34,542 nt of DNA. Origin: Aquabacterium sp. Lineage in GTDB: Bacteria > Pseudomonadota > Gammaproteobacteria > Burkholderiales > Burkholderiaceae_C. A program made the position numbers and the translations under genes. Below are positions 28,643-34,542 of this stretch, piece after piece. The notes beneath the pieces are model-generated. The model searched no databases. It had not been told where the DNA came from and saw nothing but the letters and a program-made list of their open reading frames with translations. Numbering within the stretch: position 1 is the first letter of the stretch; the number at the start of each line of letters is the position of its first letter. Location of the stretch: assembly GCA_004322345.1 (NCBI GenBank), contig SCTQ01000023.1:1-34542 (forward strand), given 5' to 3'.

Positions 28643-30799
28643 ATGCTTTCCATGCCGCCGTCGCCGGCCGGATCCCCGCCCCGAATTGGCACACCACGCC
28701 AGCGTGTCGCCGTCGAAACGCCCCAGCACAGCGGGCTCGATGGCGTGCTCGACTACGCCGTCGAGGCGCCGCTGCCGGCCGGGACGCTGCTGCGCGTTCC
28801 GCTGGGCAAGCGCATCGTCACTGGCATCGTGTGGGATGAGGCGACGCAGCGGGCACTCACTACGGATGGCGACGACGGGCCCGCTGAGGCGCAACTGCGG
28901 GCCCCTGTCGAGGCATGGACCGAACTGGCGCCGCTGCCCGCTGCCTGGCGCCGGCTGGTGGACTTCACCGCCGGCTACTACCAACGCTCAGTCGGCGAGG
29001 TCGCGCTGACCGTGCTGCCGCCGGAGCTGCGCCAGCTCGACGCCATCCAGCTCGCCCGCCGGCTCAAGCGCCTGCACCGCGACCTGTCCAAGGCCGCCAC
29101 GGCCCCGGCGGCCGGGCCGCCACCACGCCCGCAGTCCACGCCCGAGCAGGCCGCCGCCCTCGCCGAGCTGTCCGCCGCCGGCCCCGGCGAGGTCAGCCTG
29201 CTGTATGGCGCCACCGGCAGCGGCAAGACCGAGGTCTACCTGCAACTGGTCGATCGCGTGCTGGAGCAGGGCGGCCAGGCGCTGGTGCTGGTGCCCGAGA
29301 TCAACCTGACGCCGCAATTGCTGGCGCGCTTTCGCGAGCGTTTCGCCGGCCGGCGCGTGGTGGAGCTGCACAGTGGCCTGACCGCGGCGCAGCGCCTGCA
29401 GAACTGGTTGCAGGCCCACCTGGGCCATGCGGACGTGGTGCTGGGCACGCGGCTGGCGGTGTTCACGCCGCTGGCACGGCTGGGCCTGATCGTCGTCGAC
29501 GAGGAACACGAGCCCTCCTTCAAGCAGCAGGAGGGCGCGCGGTACTCGGCCCGCGACCTGGCGGTCTACCGCGCGCGACTGGAGGGCGTGCCCGCGCTGC
29601 TGGGCTCGGCCACGCCCTCGCTGGAGTCCTGGCACAACGCGCTGCCCAAGGAAGCCGGTGGTGCCGGGCGCTACCGCCTGGTGCGCATGCCCAGCCGCAT
29701 CGGCGGCGGCGCGCCGCCGCGCGTGCGGCTGGTGGACCTGGAGCGCGAGAAGCAGGCGCGCCGCGCCAACGACGACACGCCCCTGGCGCATCCGCTGCTG
29801 GCCGCGATCGAGGAGCGCCGCGCGCGCGGCGAGCAGAGCCTGGTGCTGCTGAACCGCCGTGGCTACGCCCCCGTCCTGCATTGCGGCGACTGCGGCTGGA
29901 AGAGCGGCTGCCCGCACTGCAGCGCCTGGCGCGTCTTCCACAAGGCCGACCGCACGCTGCGCTGCCACCACTGCGGCTTCAGCGAGCGCGTGCCGCGGGC
30001 CTGCCCGGAATGCGGCAACCAGGACATCCGCCCGATCGGCCGCGGGACGGAGAAGCTGGAGGAGCAGCTGGCCGCCGCCCTGCCCGGTGCCCGCGTGGGC
30101 CGCATCGACGCCGACGTGACGAAGAAGGCCGGCGCCCTGGAAGCCCAGCTGGCCAGCGTGCATGCCGGCGAGGTCGACGTGCTGGTGGGCACGCAGATGG
30201 TGGCCAAGGGCCACGACTTTCGCCGCATCACGCTGGTGGCCGCGGTGAACCCGGACGGCGCGCTGTTCTCCAGCGATTTCCGCGCGGCCGAGCGCCAGTT
30301 CGCGCTGCTGCTGCAGGCTGCGGGCCGCGCCGGCCGCGATGCCGAGGCCGCGGGCCGCAGCGAAATGTGGGTGCAGACCTGGCACCCCATGCATCCGCTG
30401 TACGGCGCCCTGGTGCGCCACGACTTCGAGTCCTTCGCCGCCGGCCAGCTGGAAGAGCGCCAGGGCGCGGGCCTGCCGCCCTATACCCACCTGGCCCTGC
30501 TGCGCGCCGACGCCCGCACGCAGGAAACGGCCCAGGCCTTCCTGCAGCTGGCGCGCGAGGCCTCGCAGGCACTCGAAGGCGTGGAAGCGCTCACCGTCTA
30601 CCCGCCCGTGCCCACGCCGGTGGCACGCGTGGCCAACGTGGAGCGGGCGCAGATGCTGGTGGAGGCACGCAACCGCGTGGCCCTGCAGCGCCTGCTGGCG
30701 GCGTGGATGCCGCAGCTGCACGAGCTGGCCGCGTCACAAAGGCGGGCCGGGAAGCCGGTGCTGCGCTGGGCGGTGGACGTGGACCCTCTTCAGATCTGA
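28643..30799 (+). CDS. priA: Primosomal protein N', replication restart helicase
   Basis: This 718-residue 3'-to-5' DNA helicase recognises stalled forks and reloads the replisome. The N-terminal 3'-DNA-binding domain (HSGLDGVLDYAVEAPLPAGTLLRVPLGKR) is followed by Walker A GATGSGKT at about 189-196 and DEEH at about 286-289. Next come eight zinc-binding cysteines with the same spacing as E. coli PriA (in CGDCGWKSGCPHC and CHHCGFSERVPRACPECG), and helicase motifs including GTQMVAKGHDF and QAAGRAGR. The ATG at 28643 is chosen; GTG at 28640 and ATG at 28652 are alternatives. E. coli PriA has 732 residues. The region upstream has DnaA-box-like sites, and the gene runs into a repeat array 19 nt after its stop. 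Confidence 0.96.
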   Translation: MLSMPPSPAGSPPRIGTPRQRVAVETPQHSGLDGVLDYAVEAPLPAGTLLRVPLGKRIVTGIVWDEATQRALTTDGDDGPAEAQLRAPVEAWTELAPLPAAWRRLVDFTAGYYQRSVGEVALTVLPPELRQLDAIQLARRLKRLHRDLSKAATAPAAGPPPRPQSTPEQAAALAELSAAGPGEVSLLYGATGSGKTEVYLQLVDRVLEQGGQALVLVPEINLTPQLLARFRERFAGRRVVELHSGLTAAQRLQNWLQAHLGHADVVLGTRLAVFTPLARLGLIVVDEEHEPSFKQQEGARYSARDLAVYRARLEGVPALLGSATPSLESWHNALPKEAGGAGRYRLVRMPSRIGGGAPPRVRLVDLEREKQARRANDDTPLAHPLLAAIEERRARGEQSLVLLNRRGYAPVLHCGDCGWKSGCPHCSAWRVFHKADRTLRCHHCGFSERVPRACPECGNQDIRPIGRGTEKLEEQLAAALPGARVGRIDADVTKKAGALEAQLASVHAGEVDVLVGTQMVAKGHDFRRITLVAAVNPDGALFSSDFRAAERQFALLLQAAGRAGRDAEAAGRSEMWVQTWHPMHPLYGALVRHDFESFAAGQLEERQGAGLPPYTHLALLRADARTQETAQAFLQLAREASQALEGVEALTVYPPVPTPVARVANVERAQMLVEARNRVALQRLLAAWMPQLHELAASQRRAGKPVLRWAVDVDPLQI

Positions 30800-30818
30800 T
30801 CCACCGCGGACGCAGCAG

Positions 30819-31335
30819 GGGGCCGAGCGCCGGGCCGCCCCAAGACGGCCCCCGTCCCCCCCGGGGACCGGGCCACGTACTCGTGGACCGAGGGGCCCAC
30901 ATGACACGAGCGCCGGGCCGCCCCAGCAGCGCCCGTTCACCGCTCCCGCCGGCATCACCGGCTGGCGGAGGCGGCAGGGGCCGAGCGCCGGGCCGCCCCA
31001 AGCCGGCCCCCGTCCCCCCGGGGGACCGGGCCACGTACCCGTGGACCGAGGGGCGCGTGTGACACGAGCGCCGGGCCGCCCCAGCAGCGCCCGTTCACCG
31101 CTCCCGCCGGCATCACCGGCTGGCGAAGACGGCAGGGGCCGAGCGCCGGGCCGCCCCAAGCCGGCCCCGCCCCCTCGGGGGACCGGGCCACGTACTCGTG
31201 GACCGAGGGGCCCACATGACTCGCTCCCGCCGGCATCACCGGCTGGCGGAGACGGCAGGGGCCGAGCGCCGGGCCGCCCCAAGCCGGCCCCGTCCCCCCG
31301 GGGGACCGGACCGCGTACCCGCGGGCCGAGGGGCT
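30819..31335 (-). repeat. Tandem array of 158-bp hairpin repeats between convergent priA and Cache gene
   Basis: Four copies begin with GGGGCCGAGCGCCGGG at 30819, 30977, 31135 and 31258. The first two units are 158 bp; the third is 123 bp because about 35 bp are missing; the fourth is cut short beside the next gene. Each unit holds a hairpin with loop TACC or TACT (30873-30886, 31031-31044, 31188-31201, 31311-31324) followed by CGAGGGG. In copy 4 the stem changes on both sides (CCACG/CGTGG to CCGCG/CGCGG), so pairing is kept. Part of each unit matches the reverse complement of the atpA-atpG repeat. The array fills nearly all of the 539-nt space without genes; open frames through it give only Pro/Gly/Arg-rich nonsense and are not taken as coding. 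Confidence 0.85.
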
Positions 31336-31338
31336 CCA

Positions 31339-31809
31339 TCAATCTGTCTCGTACACGCCCACGCCGACAAAGCCGTCGAAGCCGTCGATGCGCACCAGGA
31401 AGGCCGACTTCGGTTCGATCCTGCGCGTCAGTGGGTCCGCCCACTTGTAGCTGATCCAGCCCGAGCCCTTGGTGCGGGCCAGCGTGGCCATCTCCAGCAC
31501 GATGCTGCGGCGCTGATCGTCCAGCAGCTCGGCCAGGTTGCGGCCGACCATCTTGCGGTTCACGCCGTGGGCCAGGCAGGTGCCGCTGAAGTCGAAGGCG
31601 AAGACGTAGAGGTCCTTGCGTACCCACTGCGTGCGGTCCTGCTGGAAATCGGCAAAGGCCTGGGGGCGACCGGCCTTCTGGATGTGGGCCGCGGCGGCCT
31701 CGGCCATGGCCTGGGCCTCGGCACGGCTGCCGCGGTCCTGGGCCAGGACACCGGTCGCGCCGAACAGGAACAGGTAGCCCAGCAGGGCTCGGCGGATTGG
31801 GGATCGCAT
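31339..31809 (-). CDS. Secreted single Cache-domain protein
   Basis: This 156-residue protein has a Sec signal peptide (RRALLGYLFLFGATGVLAQ) and then a small Cache-type sensor fold: AHIQKAGRPQAFADFQQDRTQWVRKDLYVFAFDFSGTCLAHGVNRKMVGRNL and GSGWISYKWADPLTRRIEPKSAFLVRI are typical of Cache_2-like domains that bind small organic acids. It has no kinase, methyl-acceptor or cyclase part, so it is a free periplasmic binding protein or a partner of another sensor. It is coupled to the AEC permease gene, whose stop lies 4 nt upstream, so it may sense what the permease moves. Its own stop lies 4 nt from the repeat array. Confidence 0.8.
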   Translation of the reverse strand: MRSPIRRALLGYLFLFGATGVLAQDRGSRAEAQAMAEAAAAHIQKAGRPQAFADFQQDRTQWVRKDLYVFAFDFSGTCLAHGVNRKMVGRNLAELLDDQRRSIVLEMATLARTKGSGWISYKWADPLTRRIEPKSAFLVRIDGFDGFVGVGVYETD

Positions 31810-31813
31810 GCGA

Positions 31814-32890
31814 TCAGGCTAAACGCATCAGCACGCCGGCCCACAAGGTGAAAGCGAGCATGCCGGCGACCGTCGAGATGACGATGAGGCGCGCGATGCG
31901 TGCCGCGTCGGCACCGTGGCGTTGCGCCAGCATGCCGACGTTGCCGGCGCAGGGCAGGGCGGCAGTGAGGCTCAGCGCCAGCCAGGCCTGGGGCGAGAGC
32001 TGCCAGGAGCCACGGCCTTCGTGCCAGGCCAGCCAGCCGATGCCGGCGACCAAGGCGGGATGCGCCACCAGCTTCAGCGCTACCGGCCAGAGGATGCGAA
32101 CTCCGGCGCGTACGCCGGCCGATCCGCCGGGAGGACGGCCGCCCGGCGTGGGGTGGGCCGGCGCGGGGTCGGCCGCTGCCGCTGCCGTCGATGCCTTCGC
32201 CTTCGCGGCGTGGTGCTGGTCCAGCATCGCGCCGAGTGCGAACAGCGCCACCGGGGTGGCTGCGTGGCCCAGCATGTCCAGCGTCTGCGCCAGCACGCCG
32301 GTCGGCGCGACACCGGCCCAGCCCAGGCCGGTGCCGACGGCGATGGACCACGGCAGCGGGTTGCGCAGCGCCGGCAGCAGGCTGCCCAGCAGGCGGCGCG
32401 GCAACGGGTGCGCCGCGTCGGCCGGCTGCGACCAGGCCAGGCAGATCGAACTGGTGAAGAAGAGGTCGACGACCAGCGTGCTGGCGATGGGCCCGGCGGC
32501 CTGCGGGCCCAGCAGGCCGATCAACAACGGCAGGCCCAGGAAGCCGGAGTTGGGAAAGGCCGCGGCCAGGGCGACGAAGGCCGAGTCGCGGCGCGTGGCG
32601 AGTGCATCAACGGGGTCCCGCCTGAGCTGCTCGCGCCGCGCGGCCCAGCCGGCCAGCACGACGATGACCAGTGCCGCCGCCGCATAGACGGCCAGCGCGG
32701 CGAGGTTCAGGCCGGCCAGCAGCGAGCCGCCGCTGCCCAGGCGCAGCAGCAGCGCAGGCAGCGCGAAGTACAGCGTGAAGACGTTGAGGCCCGGCACCGC
32801 GGCGGCCGGCAGCAGGCCGCTGCGCGCGGCGGCATAACCCAGGCCCACGAGCGCGAAGAAGGGCAGGGCGGCAAGGAAGACGGCTTGCAT
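31814..32890 (-). CDS. AEC (auxin efflux carrier) family transporter
   Basis: This 358-residue membrane protein has about ten helices in two five-helix halves. The N-terminal half starts AVFLAALPFFALVGLGYAAARSGLLP and has FPNSGFLGLPLLIGLLG, a family mark; the C-terminal half has AALPCAGNVGMLAQRHGADAARIARLIVISTV, also typical. Between the halves is an Ala/Pro/Gly-rich low-complexity loop. Bacterial members move organic acids such as malate or malonate; the auxin name comes from plants and says nothing about substrate here. The ATG at 32890 gives the normal start; a longer frame upstream is Arg-rich and overlaps the repeat element. It is in an operon with the Cache gene. Confidence 0.88.
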   Translation of the reverse strand: MQAVFLAALPFFALVGLGYAAARSGLLPAAAVPGLNVFTLYFALPALLLRLGSGGSLLAGLNLAALAVYAAAALVIVVLAGWAARREQLRRDPVDALATRRDSAFVALAAAFPNSGFLGLPLLIGLLGPQAAGPIASTLVVDLFFTSSICLAWSQPADAAHPLPRRLLGSLLPALRNPLPWSIAVGTGLGWAGVAPTGVLAQTLDMLGHAATPVALFALGAMLDQHHAAKAKASTAAAAADPAPAHPTPGGRPPGGSAGVRAGVRILWPVALKLVAHPALVAGIGWLAWHEGRGSWQLSPQAWLALSLTAALPCAGNVGMLAQRHGADAARIARLIVISTVAGMLAFTLWAGVLMRLA

Positions 32891-33000
32891 GCCGCCAGTA
32901 TCGGCGGCGGCGATGAACCGGGGCCTGCCGAGCCTGCATCGCTGCTCCCGCTGGTTCAGCAGGAAGAAGCGCCATCCATGTCCCCGGTCCGTCCAGGATC

Positions 33001-33027
33001 GATCAACGTACCCGTTGATCGAGGGGC
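33001..33027 (-). repeat. Single copy of the TACC-loop hairpin element at the end of a glutaredoxin-like gene
   Basis: GATCAACG (33001-33008), loop TACC, and CGTTGATC (33013-33020) form a perfect 8-bp stem, followed by GAGGGGC. It has the same layout as the hairpins of the array at 30819-31335, but the stem sequence differs on both sides (CAACG/CGTTG against CCACG/CGTGG). On the - strand it encodes the last residues (PLDQRVR) and stop of the gene at 33003-33575. Confidence 0.7.
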
Positions 33028-33575
33028 TCACGTTTCAGGAGGTCGACGAGGCGCATGAGGTGGAAGCCCGACAGCTCCTCCCGGCCACGCACGACGAAGT
33101 GCGGCACGGTCGAGGCGCCCAGCGCGCGCAGCTCGCGCGCGCAGTTGCGCTCGCGCACGCTGCATTCGGCGTAGGCGACGTGGTGCTTGTCCAGCCACCG
33201 GCGCGCCTGGTCGCAGCCGTCGCAGGCCGGCGAGCTGTAGAAGCGCAGGTCGCCGGGCTTCACGCCGGCCGCCAGCTCCTGCAGGGCGCCGTTCTGGATG
33301 TCGGCGCCGCGCTCGGCCAGTTCGCCCACGCCCCAGGCGCAGCAGGCCAGCAGCGCTGCGGCGCCGGCCCACAGGCGCCAGGCCGCGGTACGGCGCAGCG
33401 TCGGCACATGGGTATGGGTGTAGGCAGTGGCCATCAGCTGGCGTGCGCCGTGGGCGCTGAGGGCCTCGGCCTTGTCGTAGGCCACGCCGCAGGCGGGGCA
33501 TTGCCAATCGGGCACGGGGACGAAGCCGTTGGCGGGCTCGCGCTCGTGGCGGCAGCTGGGGCAGATCCGGGACAT
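33003..33575 (-). CDS. Membrane-anchored glutaredoxin-like protein with N-terminal zinc ribbon
   Basis: This 190-residue protein has three parts. A zinc ribbon holds Cys5, Cys8, Cys26 and Cys29 (CPSC and CPAC). One membrane helix is at about 66-84. A C-terminal glutaredoxin fold carries CDGC at 118-121 after FYSSPA, and cis-Pro158 in STVPHF. The ATG at 33575 is chosen because GGGAGG lies about 9 nt upstream. The thioredoxin-like part is probably periplasmic and the ribbon cytoplasmic, inferred from the single helix. It is a relative of the next gene upstream (both have QARRWL, then AEC and GRE segments). A role in thiol or disulfide exchange is likely; targets are unknown. The C-terminal residues come from a repeat element. 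Confidence 0.82.
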   Translation of the reverse strand: MSRICPSCRHEREPANGFVPVPDWQCPACGVAYDKAEALSAHGARQLMATAYTHTHVPTLRRTAAWRLWAGAAALLACCAWGVGELAERGADIQNGALQELAAGVKPGDLRFYSSPACDGCDQARRWLDKHHVAYAECSVRERNCARELRALGASTVPHFVVRGREELSGFHLMRLVDLLKREPLDQRVR

Positions 33576-33652
33576 GCTGGCGCCCTCCCTGGACGCGCAA
33601 TCGTGTTGTATCGACGAGCGCGATCTTGGAATAGGGCGGAGCGGATGTGATC

Positions 33653-33674
33653 CCCGCGGGCCGAGGGGGACCCG
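33653..33674 (-). repeat. Partial copy of the CGAGGGG element 3' of the second glutaredoxin-like gene
   Basis: CCCGCGGGCCGAGGGG at 33653-33668 is identical to 31318-31333 in array copy 4. The TACC loop is lost, so the hairpin is degenerate. It lies 37 nt downstream of the stop of the - strand gene at 33711-34082. Confidence 0.55.
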
Positions 33675-33710
33675 CAAGCACGGGTACGAAACGCTAGAAC
33701 GCGCAGGCGC

Positions 33711-34082
33711 TCAGCGCAGGGTCTGGACCAGGCTTTCCAGGGCGCCCGGACTGAAGCCGGCCATCTCGCGGCCCTGCAGGACGAAGTAGGGCACGCCGCG
33801 CCCACCGTGGGCAGCGAACTGCTCGGCGCAGGCGGGCGAGCGCTGCACGTCGCACTCGGCGAAGGGCAGCTCGCGCTCGCGCAGCCAGCGACGGGCCTGG
33901 GCGCAATAGCGGCAGCCCGGTGCGGTGTAGACGGTGAGCTCGTTGCTGCCCAGCTGGGCCCGCACGGTGTCGTAGGCCGAAGGGTCGACGCTGCCGGAGC
34001 CGGCGTTGGCCGGCAGGACGGCCAACGCGCCGGCTGCCAGCAGGGACTGCAGCAGCAGGCGCGGGAAGGCGGGAGGGAACAT
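33711..34082 (-). CDS. Exported glutaredoxin-like protein
   Basis: This 123-residue protein has a Sec signal peptide (LLLQSLLAAGALAVLPANA, cut near residue 27) and then a single glutaredoxin fold. The redox motif is CRYC at 57-60 after VYTAPG; cis-Pro98 is in GVPYF. Shared segments (TAPGC or SSPAC, QARRWL, FAEC or YAEC, F-V-x-GRE) show it is a paralog of the membrane-anchored protein encoded next. It is probably a periplasmic thiol-disulfide protein. No good ribosome site precedes the ATG at 34082; it follows the HDOD gene by 41 nt. Confidence 0.8.
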   Translation of the reverse strand: MFPPAFPRLLLQSLLAAGALAVLPANAGSGSVDPSAYDTVRAQLGSNELTVYTAPGCRYCAQARRWLRERELPFAECDVQRSPACAEQFAAHGGRGVPYFVLQGREMAGFSPGALESLVQTLR

Positions 34083-34123
34083 GGGTACTGCCGGGCGCGC
34101 ACGCAGGCCGCGCCGCGTGGAAG

Positions 34124-34542
34124 TCAGTTGACCAGCGCTTCCAGGCCGGCGCTCAGCTCGGCCAGCGGCGGCATCTGCTTGAGCAGCACGTCGGCCGACA
34201 GCGAGAGCTTGGCGGCCACGGCGGTCGGCAAGGTGCCGGCCAGCTCGTCGGCATTCAGGCCGTTCTCCTCGGCGCGGGCGCGCCAGGCGGCCAGATGCAG
34301 CACCGCGGCCATCGGGTCGAACGGGTTGCGCTCCAGCGGGTTCGGGAAACCGGCGATCGCGTCCGCGAAGGCGGGCGGGAACTTCCACTGCTTGGCCAGC
34401 TCGGCGCCGACGTCGGCGAAGTTGTAGCCGAAGGAGGCCGACTCGATGTCCAGCCGGCGCGGGTCGGTGGACGAGGCGATCTTGTCGATCGGCAGCATCT
34501 GCTCGGGCATGCCGGCATGCATCACCAGCTGGCCGATCCCGT
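34124..34542 (-). CDS. HDOD domain protein, 5' end outside the window
   Basis: Only the C-terminal 138 residues are in the window. They match the second half of an HDOD domain: GIGQLVMHAG, RRLDIESASFGYNFADVGAELAKQWKFPPAFADAIAGF and DPMAAVLHLAAW. HDOD is a catalytically inactive relative of HD phosphohydrolases used in signalling proteins. A regulatory domain could lie in the missing N-terminal part. The reading frame is open to the window edge, so no start is proposed. Confidence 0.85.
   Translation of the reverse strand, partial: GIGQLVMHAGMPEQMLPIDKIASSTDPRRLDIESASFGYNFADVGAELAKQWKFPPAFADAIAGFPNPLERNPFDPMAAVLHLAAWRARAEENGLNADELAGTLPTAVAAKLSLSADVLLKQMPPLAELSAGLEALVN

Noticed and set aside
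30819-31335. CRISPR array
   Set aside because: The unit is 158 bp with no short repeats and unique spacers, and no cas gene is present.
30819-31335. Long open frames on both strands through the tandem array, giving Pro/Gly/Arg-rich proteins
   Set aside because: They are translations of the repeat and of extensions from priA shadow frames; no start signal or family match.

Overview
The window looks like a piece of a high-GC betaproteobacterial chromosome, most likely from the order Burkholderiales. This is inferred from the GC-rich third codon positions, the complete atpIBEFHAGDC operon followed at a distance by hemE and priA, and GC-rich intergenic hairpin repeats of a kind common in that order. 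The genus cannot be fixed from the sequence alone. No rRNA, tRNA, insertion sequence, phage gene or CRISPR array was seen.

Left part (1-12950), accessory. A lipoprotein of unknown function is followed by two tandem, paralogous HHxxxDG (condensation-domain-like) acyltransferases on the + strand. Converging on them from the - strand is a heme-globin-coupled diguanylate cyclase. Upstream of that, also on the - strand, lies a six-gene run read from 12334 down to 5281: a GNAT-like protein of unknown function, a GH3-family acyl-adenylating enzyme, a second protein with two GNAT-like domains, an HlyD-type lipoprotein adaptor, an ABC ATPase and an ABC-2 permease. Together these resemble a compact, apparently undescribed pathway that activates an acyl or aryl acid, transfers it, and exports the product. 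speD (AdoMet decarboxylase) follows on the - strand.

Middle part (13114-22305), mostly housekeeping. A small GNAT acetyltransferase overlaps an SMP-30/gluconolactonase-like gene. Then comes a recognisable promoter and the nine-gene ATP synthase operon, ended by a strong hairpin terminator. The operon has two unusual spacers: a 187-nt gap between atpH and atpA, and a palindromic repeat between atpA and atpG.

Right part (22311-34542). On the - strand are lemA, a YgcG-like TPM protein and a second TPM protein. On the + strand are an exported pectinacetylesterase-like hydrolase, a Rossmann-fold protein of unknown function, hemE and priA. priA is preceded by an AT-rich 460-bp region with two DnaA-box-like sites and a perfect hairpin. 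It is followed by a 517-bp tandem array of hairpin repeats. The right end, all on the - strand, holds an AEC-type permease with a secreted Cache-domain protein, two related glutaredoxin-like proteins (one with a zinc ribbon and membrane anchor, one exported), and the 3' part of an HDOD gene cut by the window edge.

A family of GC-rich elements recurs next to gene 3' ends, usually in the sense direction of the gene. One sub-element, a hairpin with a conserved TACC loop followed by CGAGGGG, shows compensatory stem changes between copies.
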